From NCBI GenBank assembly GCA_026126025.1, contig JAHCJZ010000006.1, positions 124,001 to 188,000 of the forward strand: a stretch of DNA of 64,000 nucleotides, given 5' to 3'. The stretch comes from Bauldia sp. (GTDB lineage Bacteria; Pseudomonadota; Alphaproteobacteria; Rhizobiales; Kaistiaceae). The notes beneath the pieces were generated by a model that saw only the letters and a list, made by a program, of their open reading frames with translations, was not told where the DNA came from and did no database searches. A program made the translations under genes and the position numbers. The stretch's first letter is position 1; the number at the start of each line of letters is the position of its first letter. Below, in pieces: positions 41,593 through 50,416 of this stretch.

Positions 41593-44500
41593 TCAGTCGC
41601 CGATGGGGGCGGCGAGCTGGGCGCGGACGGACCAGGCGGAGAAGCCGGGGCTGAAAAGGCCCTCATAGCCGCCCACCAGATCGAGGCGAAGGCCGTGGCG
41701 GGCGACAAGGCTGATACCGGCCTCGACCCGCCCGGTGATGCCGTTTCGCACCGGGTCGCTATGGGCGAAGGTCCAGATGCCCTCCAGGCGCAGCGTCGGC
41801 TCGATCACCCGGCCTTCGTCGGTGAGATGGCGGTAGCCGATCTCCGGCCCGAAGGCGACCTGGCCGAAGGAGACGGTCTGCGCCGGGATCAGGATGCCGT
41901 TGCTGTCGACATAGGCGTTCTGGGTCTCGGAATAGTAGAGCGCCTCGGCGGCCGGCCGGAACTGCCAGTTGCCGCGGTCGGCATGGCCGGCGAAGCGGAT
42001 CGTCGCCAGCCAGCGCTGGGTCGAGAAGTAGTCGATATAGGTCATGAACGGGCTGATCGCGTTCTGCGAGCGGCCCCACAGCACCTTGCCGTCGACGAAG
42101 AGGTTGTCGTCGAGGCGGAACGCGAAGTACGGGCCGATCATCCAGCCGCGGCCGGACACCGCATAGGCAGGCGTCAGCGAGGTTTCCGCTGCGAAATCCG
42201 CTTCCACCATCATGCCGAGGATGATGCCAGGCTTGACGCGGTAGTCGACGCCGGCGTGGAACAGCGCGATCTGGCCCAGCGCCGGCGCGGAGCGATAGCG
42301 CGAGAAGATCACCTCGACCCAGGCCGCCCAGTCGCCGTCGGCGGTGGTCTGGCTGCCCTCGGCCTGGATGTGGATGTCGGCGTCGACCAGGGCGGCGAAC
42401 TGGAAGAAGTTGAGCGCGCCAAGGCTCTCCTCGTCCTGCTCGCAGTCCTGCAGGAGGACGTTGATCGGGTCGTTGGTGGTGTCGGTCGGGCAGAAGCGGT
42501 TCATGAAATGACCGGCCGAGGGCCCTGACTGCGACACCACGACCGCCCGATTCGACAGGAAGTTCCGGATGATCGTCTGGGTGTGGGTCACCACCTCCTG
42601 GTAGGTGAAGACGCAGGTGATCGCCTCGCCGACATCGAGGTCGATGGCGACGCTGCCCGAAGCGAAGGTGACCACCGTGCCGCTGTCGGAATCGCCGCTG
42701 CAGGCGATGGCGATGAGGACGAACGGGGTCGGGTCGCTGGCGGTGACGGTGTAGGTGCCGGCGGCCAGCGACGTGAAGGCTTCCGACCCGGTGGCGGCGA
42801 TGGTGGCGATCGAGAAGCCGCCGAGCGTGCCGGTGTAGCCGAAGGTGCCGTCGCCGCCGGTGGTCTCGGCGATGATCGTGATGTCGCCGGTGGTGGTGGG
42901 GCCGACGATGGTGAGCGTTGCCGTCGCGGGCGCGGCGGTAACGGACTGCGCGCAGCCCGCCAACGTTATCATGTTGGGGGAGGACATGCTGACGGCGATG
43001 CAGCAGCTCGGGCTGGCCGCGGCGGCGAGCACGGGACAGCAGCCCGGCGACGGCGTCGCTGCCAGCGGCGCCGCATGCACGACCAGCGGCGGCGCGCCGA
43101 CGCAGGCGGTGAGCGGACTGGTGACGTTGACATAGGGCCCGGGCGCCGCGTCGTCGGGGAGGTCGATGGTGATCGAGAAGACGCAGGTGCCGCCCGCGGC
43201 GATCGAGGCGCCTTCAAGCTGGAGGACGCTGCCGGAATAGGTCAGCTGGCCGTCGCAGACCATCGCCGGCGCGCCGCTCACCACCGAGCCGGCGGGCAGG
43301 AAGGAGAGGTCGTCGGTGAAGGCGATGTCCCACATGTCGAAGGTCGGGACCGGATTGGTGATCGTGAACTCCAGCGTCACCGTGGCGCCCCGCTCGACCG
43401 GGCTCTCGGAGAAGGCTTTGGTGAAGCCGACCGCGACCTCGCCGAAGACCTCGATCGTGTCGGTTGCAGGGGGCCCGTTTGCGGGAATGCAGCTCGGCGC
43501 GGCGCTGGGGGCGATGCGCGTCACCAGCTCCATCAGACAGGCGGTGATCTCGGTGGTGGTGTTGGTGTGAACGCCCGACGGCGCGTTGCCCGGGATGGCG
43601 ACCGTTATCGTGATGGTGCAGCTCTCGGCTTCCTCCAGCTCGAAGTCGGAGAAGGTGACGAGGCTGGTGCCGCTGACCGTGGCGCCGCAATTGTTCACGT
43701 CCGTCGACACGAGGGTCGTGCCGGGGAGGAAATCGAGATCGTCCGAAAAGGAGATGCTGGCAAGGCCTGCATCGCCGTTCGGATTGGCGACGATGAAGGT
43801 GATCTGCGCGGTGGTGCCGGCGCTGGCGGTGCCGTCGGTGAAGAACTTGGTCAGCACCGGCCCGAGGGCTGTGATCGTGAGATAGTCGGTGGCCGGATCG
43901 ACCTCCAGCGGGCCGCAGCCGGAGCCCTCGCCGCACTCCATTGCGTTCCACTCGCCGGTCAGCTCGCTGGTGGTGTTGAGATGGCTGCCGGGAGGCGCGT
44001 CGGCCGGCACCTGCAGCGTCACCGTCCAGGTGCAGCTCGTGGCGGCGCCGATCGTGAAGCCGGAGAGCGACAGCGTGGATGTGCCGGTGAGGTCGCCGGA
44101 ATCCGCGCAGTCGGCCGAGACCGGCGTATCGATGGCGACGAGGCCGGTCACCACATTGTCGAGGACGTCGGTGAAGGTCAGGTCGTCGATGAAGAACACG
44201 GTATCGGTGTTCTCGATGGTGATCTCGAGCGTGACGGTCCCGCCGGCCAACACCGGATCGTCGGTGAATTCCTTGGTGAAGATGACCTCGCCGACAGAGC
44301 GGAAGGTCAGCGTGTCGGACGCCTTCTCGCCCTCGATGGTCGCGATGCAATTGTCGTCGCCGTCGAATTCGATGCACGCCACGGGCGCGGTGGTGATGTT
44401 TTCGTAGTCGTCGGGTATCGCGTCGGCCGGGATGAGCACTTCGTAATAGATGCCGCAGGTCCAGCCGGCGTCGAGATAGATGCTGTCCACTTCGATGAGC

Positions 44501-45255
44501 GTGGCGCCCGGGGTCGTGGTGAAGACTTCGAGGCCCGAGCAGCCGAATGTCGTCGGCGCGCCGATGATCGCAAGGCCCGAGAGCACGGTCGAGAGGTCGT
44601 CAGTGAAGCTGACGGATTCGAGCGTTGCGTCGGGATTGGGATTGTGGATCGTGAAGGAGAGCGAGACCGTCGATCCCGCTATGGTCGTGATCGGGTCGTC
44701 GCCGAACTCCTTGTTCAGCACGGCCGGCAGGATCTCCGCCACCGTCAGGTCCGCCGTGGCAGGCAGCCCGATGTGGTTCGTCCCGTCCACGGTGTAGGTG
44801 ATGTCGCTTGTGGTGTTGGTGACCGTGCCCGGCGTGAAGTCGAACGGCACCTGGACGAGATAGAAGAAGCTGCACGATGCGCCGGCGGCGAGGGTTGCGC
44901 CGCTGACGGTGATCTTATTGCCCGTCAGGCTCTGGCCGCAGAGGCTCCCGCCGGAACCCCCTCCACTGACAAGGCCGATCGCCCCGAAATCGTCCTCGAA
45001 AGCAATGTTGGTCGCGGTCTCGTCGAAGAGATTCTCGATTGTGAAGCTCAGGCGGACGTAGCCGCCAGGGTTCGGCGAGTACGGATCGCCAAAATCGTCG
45101 GTGAACGACTTGGTGACGAGAACACCCGGGATCGGCCCGGGATCGTCGGTCGCATACGCGACGCCGGTGCCGGTCAGGACAAGGCCGAGGACGCATGCGA
45201 AAAGCGCGCGCCATCGACGCGCCGCAAGCCGGATACTGCCAGCTGCCCAGTACAT
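41593..45255 (-). CDS. Large surface protein: DUF11-like repeats plus autotransporter-type barrel
   Basis: 1,220 aa. Signal peptide (about 1-35). Residues 40-770 hold five to six repeated beta-sandwich units of 110-150 residues of the DUF11 type. They share openings like VTKSFTDDFGDP, LNKEFGDDPI, FTKEFTDDPVLAGGTVTLEITIEN, LTKFFTDGTASAG and FTKAFSESPVERGATVTLEF, with paired cysteines. Two shorter units follow. From about 960 a beta-barrel-like region with alternating aromatic strands ends in WSVRAQLAAPIGD. Likely an outer-membrane surface adhesin or stalk. The barrel family is inferred from strand pattern and position. Confidence 0.8.
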   Translation of the reverse strand: MYWAAGSIRLAARRWRALFACVLGLVLTGTGVAYATDDPGPIPGVLVTKSFTDDFGDPYSPNPGGYVRLSFTIENLFDETATNIAFEDDFGAIGLVSGGGSGGSLCGQSLTGNKITVSGATLAAGASCSFFYLVQVPFDFTPGTVTNTTSDITYTVDGTNHIGLPATADLTVAEILPAVLNKEFGDDPITTIAGSTVSLSFTIHNPNPDATLESVSFTDDLSTVLSGLAIIGAPTTFGCSGLEVFTTTPGATLIEVDSIYLDAGWTCGIYYEVLIPADAIPDDYENITTAPVACIEFDGDDNCIATIEGEKASDTLTFRSVGEVIFTKEFTDDPVLAGGTVTLEITIENTDTVFFIDDLTFTDVLDNVVTGLVAIDTPVSADCADSGDLTGTSTLSLSGFTIGAATSCTWTVTLQVPADAPPGSHLNTTSELTGEWNAMECGEGSGCGPLEVDPATDYLTITALGPVLTKFFTDGTASAGTTAQITFIVANPNGDAGLASISFSDDLDFLPGTTLVSTDVNNCGATVSGTSLVTFSDFELEEAESCTITITVAIPGNAPSGVHTNTTTEITACLMELVTRIAPSAAPSCIPANGPPATDTIEVFGEVAVGFTKAFSESPVERGATVTLEFTITNPVPTFDMWDIAFTDDLSFLPAGSVVSGAPAMVCDGQLTYSGSVLQLEGASIAAGGTCVFSITIDLPDDAAPGPYVNVTSPLTACVGAPPLVVHAAPLAATPSPGCCPVLAAAASPSCCIAVSMSSPNMITLAGCAQSVTAAPATATLTIVGPTTTGDITIIAETTGGDGTFGYTGTLGGFSIATIAATGSEAFTSLAAGTYTVTASDPTPFVLIAIACSGDSDSGTVVTFASGSVAIDLDVGEAITCVFTYQEVVTHTQTIIRNFLSNRAVVVSQSGPSAGHFMNRFCPTDTTNDPINVLLQDCEQDEESLGALNFFQFAALVDADIHIQAEGSQTTADGDWAAWVEVIFSRYRSAPALGQIALFHAGVDYRVKPGIILGMMVEADFAAETSLTPAYAVSGRGWMIGPYFAFRLDDNLFVDGKVLWGRSQNAISPFMTYIDYFSTQRWLATIRFAGHADRGNWQFRPAAEALYYSETQNAYVDSNGILIPAQTVSFGQVAFGPEIGYRHLTDEGRVIEPTLRLEGIWTFAHSDPVRNGITGRVEAGISLVARHGLRLDLVGGYEGLFSPGFSAWSVRAQLAAPIGD

Positions 45256-45427
45256 TGCCCCCCGGCCCCCGGTCTCAGCGGTGGAATTCCGGCCCCCTCG
45301 GGAAAGGTTAATCGGCCGTTAATCGCTTGTGCAACCGCAATCTCAACCTGCAGTCGCAGCTGATTCGCGTGCGCGGCATTTCGGCAACAGCCGTTGCCTG
45401 TGCTACGGAGAAGCCGGGAGGAGCGGG

Positions 45428-46465
45428 ATGACCATCCGTCAGCGGATCGCCGCAGTCGCGGGTGCTTTCGTCGTTGCGGCGGCGCTCGCGGGATGCGGCG
45501 GCGGTGAGCCGGTCACCGCGACGCGGAGCTTTGCCGCTGACGCGCTCATCCTCGACCGGTTCATCGGCACGCTGACGATCGAGACTGGCGGCGCGGCCGG
45601 CTCGATCGAGGTCGAGCTCACGGCGACCGAGGCGCAGGCCGACATCATGCCGATGACCGTCGCGAACGGCACGCTGACCATCCGGTGGGAGGGCGAGCCC
45701 GACCGGCGGCGGCGGTTCTACGAATTCTGGCGCGGGCGCTGGATGGTCGGCCTCGACGATCTCGGATCCTATCCCCGCCTGACGATCCGGCTGCCGGCCG
45801 ACATGCCGGTCGAGACACGCGATCTCTTCGCGCGGTTCGACATTGCCGACCGCACCGCGCCGCTTACGATTGGCCTGAACAGCGGGGTGGGCTCGGTGGG
45901 CACGACCGTGTCGACCACCGTCAGCGTCGTCGGCGACGGCACGGTCGAGCTCGCGGAAGTGTCGGAGCGGCTGGTGGTCTCCATCGCCGGCTCCGGCGAT
46001 GTCAGCGTCGACGGCGCCGCGGCGGCCGATCTCTCGATCGCGGGCTCCGGCAATATCGACGTCGGCAATGCCGGCGAGGCGCGGATCGCGATCAGCGGCT
46101 CGGGGGATGTCGCGATGGCCGACGTGGCAAGCGTCGCGCTCGAGGTGAACGGTTCGGGCAATGTGCGGCTTGGCGCGGTCACCGATTTCGTATCGCGGAT
46201 GGCAGGCTCGGGCGATGTCTCGATCGCGTCGGTGACCGGCCGCTTTTCGGCCTCGGTCGCGGGATCCAGCAACATCGTCGTGGCGAGCGGCCGCGGCGCG
46301 CCGTTCGAGGTTTCGGTCGCCGGCTCGGGCGACGTGCGCTTCGAAGGCATCGCGGTCGATCCGGAGGTCCGGGTCTCGGGCTCAGGCGACGTCTTTCTCG
46401 GGCGGGTCGAGGGCGACCTCGATTCCAGTACATCCGGATCGGGCACCGTCACGGTTGGCGAATAG
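45428..46465 (+). CDS. GIN-domain (DUF2807) lipoprotein
   Basis: 345 aa. Lipobox AAALAGC puts the lipidated Cys at 23. The second half is a beta-solenoid of GSGD/GSGN repeats, at least nine (IAGSGDVSV, IAGSGNIDV, ISGSGDVAM, VNGSGNVRL, MAGSGDVSI, VAGSGDVRF, VSGSGDVFL and others), as in DUF2807 'putative auto-transporter adhesin head' proteins. Transcribed away from the giant surface protein, 172 bases apart, so the two may share control. Function unproven; surface or periplasmic binding is likely. Confidence 0.87.
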   Translation: MTIRQRIAAVAGAFVVAAALAGCGGGEPVTATRSFAADALILDRFIGTLTIETGGAAGSIEVELTATEAQADIMPMTVANGTLTIRWEGEPDRRRRFYEFWRGRWMVGLDDLGSYPRLTIRLPADMPVETRDLFARFDIADRTAPLTIGLNSGVGSVGTTVSTTVSVVGDGTVELAEVSERLVVSIAGSGDVSVDGAAAADLSIAGSGNIDVGNAGEARIAISGSGDVAMADVASVALEVNGSGNVRLGAVTDFVSRMAGSGDVSIASVTGRFSASVAGSSNIVVASGRGAPFEVSVAGSGDVRFEGIAVDPEVRVSGSGDVFLGRVEGDLDSSTSGSGTVTVGE

Positions 46466-46477
46466 GAGGGAAGATCC

Positions 46478-47083
46478 ATGGCACATCGCGTTCTGGTCAT
46501 CGGGGCGACGGGTCGGACCGGACGCCTCGTCGTCAGCGAGGCGCTTGCCGCCGGGCACAGCGTCACCGCTTTCGCACGTGATCCGGCGAAGGCGGCCAAT
46601 CTCGGCTCGGGCGTCGGGGTCACGCTCGGCGACGTGAAGAACGCGGCTTCGGTGGAAGCCGCGGTGATGGGCCACGACACGGTGATCCTGACGCTCGCGC
46701 CGAACATCGGCGGGCCGGCGGCGCGCGCGGCGATCGCCGGGATGAAGCGGGCCGGCGGGCAGCGCATCATCGCGCTCTCGGCGCATGGCGTCGGCGACAG
46801 CCGCCGCGGGATATATGGCTGGGTGATGAACGTGCCGATGGCGCGGCTGGCGCGGGACAAGGACGACATGGAATCGGCGATGGCCGAAAGCGGCCTCGAC
46901 TGGACCTCGGCGCGACCCGTCGGGCTCAGCAACAAGCCGAAAACCGGACGCCTCCGCGTGACGACGCCCGATGTTGCTCTCGGCTTCGGCCGTATCGCCC
47001 GTGCCGACCTTGCCGCGTGGATGGTTGGCGCGATCGACGACGCGAGCACCTTCGGGAAGGCGCTCTCGCTGTCGCAAGCCTGA
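46478..47083 (+). CDS. NAD(P)-binding protein (NmrA/atypical SDR)
   Basis: 201 aa Rossmann-fold protein. VLVIGATGRTGRLVVSEALAAGH is the glycine-rich nucleotide loop. GVTLGDVKNAASVEAAVMGHD and IIALSAHGVGDSRRG follow, as in NAD(P)H-binding oxidoreductase-like or flavin-reductase-like proteins. No Tyr-x-x-x-Lys catalytic pair. Twelve bases after the GIN lipoprotein, possibly co-transcribed. Confidence 0.83.
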   Translation: MAHRVLVIGATGRTGRLVVSEALAAGHSVTAFARDPAKAANLGSGVGVTLGDVKNAASVEAAVMGHDTVILTLAPNIGGPAARAAIAGMKRAGGQRIIALSAHGVGDSRRGIYGWVMNVPMARLARDKDDMESAMAESGLDWTSARPVGLSNKPKTGRLRVTTPDVALGFGRIARADLAAWMVGAIDDASTFGKALSLSQA

Positions 47084-47091
47084 GACGGCGG

Positions 47092-47724
47092 CTACTGCCG
47101 CCGCCCCAGGATTTCGTCCGCCGCGCGCTGGAGGATGTCGGCGACGCGCTTCTGCTCGTCCTCGGTGTCCTCCCGCACGGCGAGGATGAGGCCGCGAAGG
47201 CGCCGGCGGGCTTTGTCGAGCTCGCTCTGCGATTCCTCGTCGGGCCCGGCGGCCTCGCGCTCCCCGTCCTGGTCGAACCAGGCGCGCGCCTTCTTCACCC
47301 GGGCGCCGATATGGCCCATCGCGGTGAGGATGGTGTCGACCGTCGCACGGTTCTCGGCGAGGTGGGCACGGCCTTCCTCGGAGATGGTGTAGACCTTCTT
47401 GTTGCCCTCCGCGGTCGCGGTGGCGTAGCCCGCCTCCTCCAGCCAGGTCAGCGTCGGATAGACCACGCCGGGGCTCGGAATGTAGGTGCCATGGGACTTC
47501 TCCTCGAAGGCCTTGATGATGTCGTAGCCGTGGCGAGGGCTCTCTTCGAGGAGGGCAAGGGTTACGAGGCGGAGGCCGCCATCGCGGAACATCCGGCTGA
47601 AGCCGCTCCAGCCGAAGCCGCTGTCGCCGGGGCCGCCGCCGAAGCCGGGGAAACCCCGGAAGCCGCGACCGCGATAGCCGCCAAAATGATGGCCACGAGG
47701 GCCGCAGTGGTGATGATGATGCAT
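47092..47724 (-). CDS. PadR-family regulator with His-rich N-terminus (YqjI-like)
   Basis: 210 aa. The N-terminus MHHHHHCGPRGHH plus a Gly/Phe-rich stretch looks metal-binding. A winged-helix PadR domain follows: LRLVTLALLEESPRHGYDIIKAFEEKSHG, TYIPSPGVVYPTLTWLEEAG and KKVYTISEEGRAHL. A C-terminal helical dimer region completes it. Overall layout matches E. coli YqjI, a nickel/iron-responsive PadR repressor. Two GATATATC boxes lie in the divergent promoter region and may be its operators. Confidence 0.88.
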   Translation of the reverse strand: MHHHHHCGPRGHHFGGYRGRGFRGFPGFGGGPGDSGFGWSGFSRMFRDGGLRLVTLALLEESPRHGYDIIKAFEEKSHGTYIPSPGVVYPTLTWLEEAGYATATAEGNKKVYTISEEGRAHLAENRATVDTILTAMGHIGARVKKARAWFDQDGEREAAGPDEESQSELDKARRRLRGLILAVREDTEDEQKRVADILQRAADEILGRRQ

Positions 47725-47754
47725 GTGTGTTCGAGTCTCCTGAACCTATCTTGC

Positions 47755-47811
47755 GATATATCTCAAATAAGCGCTCAGACGGTTGGTTCAAGATGCATCT
47801 GACGATATATC
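47755..47811. promoter_or_regulatory. Candidate PadR operators between padR and arfB
   Basis: Two perfect palindromes GATATATC at 47755-47762 and 47804-47811, each in a wider context (GCGATATATCTC and ACGATATATCTT), and a further palindrome AGATGCATCT at 47791-47800. The spacing of 49 bases is near five helical turns, allowing a dimer-of-dimers. Autoregulation of padR is the natural reading; arfB may also be affected. Confidence 0.55.
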
Positions 47812-47830
47812 TTTGCCGAGAAGGGATCGC

Positions 47831-48253
47831 ATGGTCGCGGTGACGCCCAGCGTCTCGTTCGACGAGAGCGAGGTCGAGGAGACGTTCATCCGCGCCTCCG
47901 GGCCGGGCGGACAGAACGTCAACAAGGTCGCGACCGCGGTCCAGATCCGCTTCGACGTCCGGCGGTCGCCGTCGCTGCCCGACTGGGTCAAGCCGCGGCT
48001 GGAACGCGCGGCAGGCGCGCGCCTGACAAAGGAGGGCGTGATCGTCATCACCGCCGAGCGCTTCCGGACCCAGGAGCGCAACCGGGCCGATGCGATGGAG
48101 CGGCTGGTCGAGCTGATCCGCCGCGCGGCGGCAGTGCGCAAGACCCGCCGGCCGACCCGGCCGACCAAGGCTTCGGTCGAGCGGCGCCTTGCCGGAAAGC
48201 GCGTGCGATCGGAGGCGAAACGGATGCGGTCGCGCTCGACCGGCGACGACTAA
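47831..48253 (+). CDS. arfB: Ribosome-rescue peptidyl-tRNA hydrolase ArfB
   Basis: 140 aa from ATG 47831 (AGAAGGGA upstream). The release-factor GGQ motif is in FIRASGPGGQNVNKV, and the C-terminal 35 residues are strongly basic (VRKTRRPTRPTKASVERRLAGKR), the tail that enters the empty mRNA channel. Small size without the stop-codon-recognition domains separates it from RF1/RF2. Rescues ribosomes stalled on mRNAs without a stop codon. Confidence 0.93.
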   Translation: MVAVTPSVSFDESEVEETFIRASGPGGQNVNKVATAVQIRFDVRRSPSLPDWVKPRLERAAGARLTKEGVIVITAERFRTQERNRADAMERLVELIRRAAAVRKTRRPTRPTKASVERRLAGKRVRSEAKRMRSRSTGDD

Positions 48254-48359
48254 CCCTGTCCCGTTGCCACGGTTTTGCCCCGATTGACTTAACCCCGGAA
48301 AAACCGTGTTGTCCGGCTCAAGCGCCCCGAGGGGCGAGCTCATTCAGGGAGAGAGTTTC

Positions 48360-49310
48360 ATGCGTAAGCTTGTCTATGCGTTGCTGGCGACGGCGATCGC
48401 CTCGCCGGCCTTCGCCCAGGACATCACCGTCGGCGTGACCGCCATCGTCGAGCATCCGGCGCTCGACGCGGTGCGCGACGGCGTGCGCGACGCGCTCGCC
48501 GCGGCGGGCTTCGAGGACGGCGACGAAATCACCTTCGTCTACGAATCCGCCCAGGGCGACGGCGCCATCGCCGCCCAGATCGCCAACCAGTTCGTCGGCG
48601 AGGGCTACGACATCATCGTGCCGATCTCGACCCCGTCGGCGCAGACCGCGCTCGCCGCCACCTCGACGATCCCGATCGTCTTCGCCGCGGTCACCGATCC
48701 GGTCGCGGCCGGCCTCGTCACCGACCTCGACGCGCCGGGCGGCAACATCACCGGCACGTCGGACCTCACCCCGGTCGACCAGCATGTCGCGCTGATCCAG
48801 GAGATCGTGCCGGATGTCGGCACCATCGGCGTCATCTACAATCCGGGCGAGGCCAACGCTGTGGTGCTCGTCGACCTCCTGAAGCAGTTCGCCGGCGCGG
48901 CGGGGCTTTCGGTGGTCGAGGCGACCGCCAATTCCTCGTCCGACGTCCAGGCGGCGGCGCAGTCGCTGGTCGGCCGGGTCGACGCGATCTACATCCCGAC
49001 CGACAACACCGTCGTCAGCGCGCTGGAGTCGGTGATCGGCGTCGCCGAGCAGGCCGACATCCCGGTCTTCTCGGGCGACACGGAGAGCGTCAATCGCGGC
49101 ACGCTGGCCTCGATCGGCTTCAATTACTACGAGCACGGCCTGCAGGCCGGCGCGATCGTGGTCCGCATCCTCAACGGCGAGAACCCGGGCGACATTGCGG
49201 TCGAGTTCGCGACCGGCGGTGACCTCGTGATCAATACCGGCGCCGCCGAGCGGATGGGCGTCACGGTTCCGCAGGCGGTGCTCGACCGCGCGTCGTCGAT
49301 CGTGGAGTAG
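48360..49310 (+). CDS. ABC transporter substrate-binding protein (TrpX-like)
   Basis: 316 aa from ATG 48360 after AGGGAGAGAG. Signal peptide ends AFAQ. The fold is the ABC_sub_bind type: ITVGVTAIVEHPALDAVRDGVRDAL, IVPISTPSAQTALAATSTIPIVFAAVTDPVAAGLV and IGVIYNPGEANAVVLVDLLKQ. Homologues include TrpX, which binds tryptophan, and related aromatic or nucleoside-like ligands. First gene of a three-gene transporter. Substrate not certain. Confidence 0.87.
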   Translation: MRKLVYALLATAIASPAFAQDITVGVTAIVEHPALDAVRDGVRDALAAAGFEDGDEITFVYESAQGDGAIAAQIANQFVGEGYDIIVPISTPSAQTALAATSTIPIVFAAVTDPVAAGLVTDLDAPGGNITGTSDLTPVDQHVALIQEIVPDVGTIGVIYNPGEANAVVLVDLLKQFAGAAGLSVVEATANSSSDVQAAAQSLVGRVDAIYIPTDNTVVSALESVIGVAEQADIPVFSGDTESVNRGTLASIGFNYYEHGLQAGAIVVRILNGENPGDIAVEFATGGDLVINTGAAERMGVTVPQAVLDRASSIVE

Positions 49311-49336
49311 TTGCCTGACGGCGACGAACGACCAGA

Positions 49337-49359
49337 GCCTCCCCCGATCCGGGGGAGGC
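49337..49359 (+). terminator. Intra-operon hairpin after the binding-protein gene
   Basis: GCCTCCCCC, 5-base loop, GGGGGAGGC, followed by CGTCTTT. A terminator-like stem between the binding protein and its permease, which would favour higher binding-protein expression. Confidence 0.65.
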
Positions 49360-49441
49360 CGTCTTTCGGGGCCGCTGCGGTCCGGCGGCGATGGCCGCCG
49401 CTCCCGGCGGCCCCTTCGCTTCCGCTGAGGAGAGGCCGGAT

Positions 49442-50416
49442 TTGAAGGCATGGGGAAATGCGGGGGCGCTGGCGACGCTGCTCCTGATCGCGGTGGCGAT
49501 TGTGGTGGCCTATCTCGTCATCCCGCCATTCCCGTTCTGGGGCGCGGTCCGGCTCGGACTCGTCTACGCCTTCGTCGGCCTCGGGGTTTATCTCTCCTTC
49601 CGCGTCCTCGACTTCCCCGACCTGACGGTCGACGGCTCGTTCCCGCTCGGCGCCGCCGTGGTGGCGACGATGCTGGTCGCGGGCGTCAATCCGTGGCTGG
49701 CGACGCTGGCCGCGATGCTGGCGGGCGGCGCGGCCGGCCTCGTGACGGCATTCCTCAACGTCCGCTTCCGGATCCTCCATCTTCTGGCGTCGATCCTGAC
49801 GATGACGGCGCTGTTCTCGATCAATCTTCGGATCATGGGCGCGCCCAACGTCTCGCTGCTGCGCCAGGAGACCATCTTCACCCCGTTCAGCGGCGTCCGG
49901 ATCGACAATGTCGACGTGACGCCGCTGATCGTGCTCAGCGTCCTCGTCCTCGCCGCGCTCGGCGTCCTGATCTGGTTCCTCAACACGGATTTCGGGCTCG
50001 GCATCCGCGCCACCGGCGCCAATCCGCGCATGGCGCGCTCGCAGGGCGTGAAGACCAACGCCAACATCTATGCCGGCATGGCGCTGTCGAACGGGCTGGT
50101 CGGCCTTGCCGGGGCGCTGTTCGCGCAGACCACGACCTACGCCGACGCCACCAGCGGCCGCGGAACGATCGTCATCGGGCTCGCCGCCGTCATCGTCGGC
50201 GAGACGCTCTTCCGCTTCCGCGGCATGTGGGCGGCGCTCGTCGGATGCGTGATCGGGGCGGTGCTCTACTACCTCGCCCGGCAGACGGCGCTCGACCTCG
50301 GGCAGCCGGGCGAACTGCTCGACTGGCTGGAGCCGTCCGACCTTTCGCTCATCACCGCGGTGATCGTCGCGCTGGCGCTGATCCTGCCGCGGCTGCGCAT
50401 CGGTTGGCGGCGATGA
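49442..50416 (+). CDS. ABC transporter permease (TrpY-like)
   Basis: 324 aa from TTG 49442, preceded by GAGGAGAGG; an upstream start at 49391 is less well supported. Eight to ten helices with VRLGLVYAFVGLGVYLSFRVLDFPDLTVDGSFPLGAAV, typical of the TrpY-type permeases. ATGANPRMARSQGVKTN is the coupling loop. Forms the channel for the 48360 binding protein. Confidence 0.87.
   Translation: MKAWGNAGALATLLLIAVAIVVAYLVIPPFPFWGAVRLGLVYAFVGLGVYLSFRVLDFPDLTVDGSFPLGAAVVATMLVAGVNPWLATLAAMLAGGAAGLVTAFLNVRFRILHLLASILTMTALFSINLRIMGAPNVSLLRQETIFTPFSGVRIDNVDVTPLIVLSVLVLAALGVLIWFLNTDFGLGIRATGANPRMARSQGVKTNANIYAGMALSNGLVGLAGALFAQTTTYADATSGRGTIVIGLAAVIVGETLFRFRGMWAALVGCVIGAVLYYLARQTALDLGQPGELLDWLEPSDLSLITAVIVALALILPRLRIGWRR

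Noticed and set aside
42583-45363. 926-codon plus-strand open frame opposite the surface protein
   Set aside because: Low-complexity Gly/Arg/Asp/Glu/Val composition, no ribosome site and complete overlap with a protein that has clear repeats and a signal peptide.
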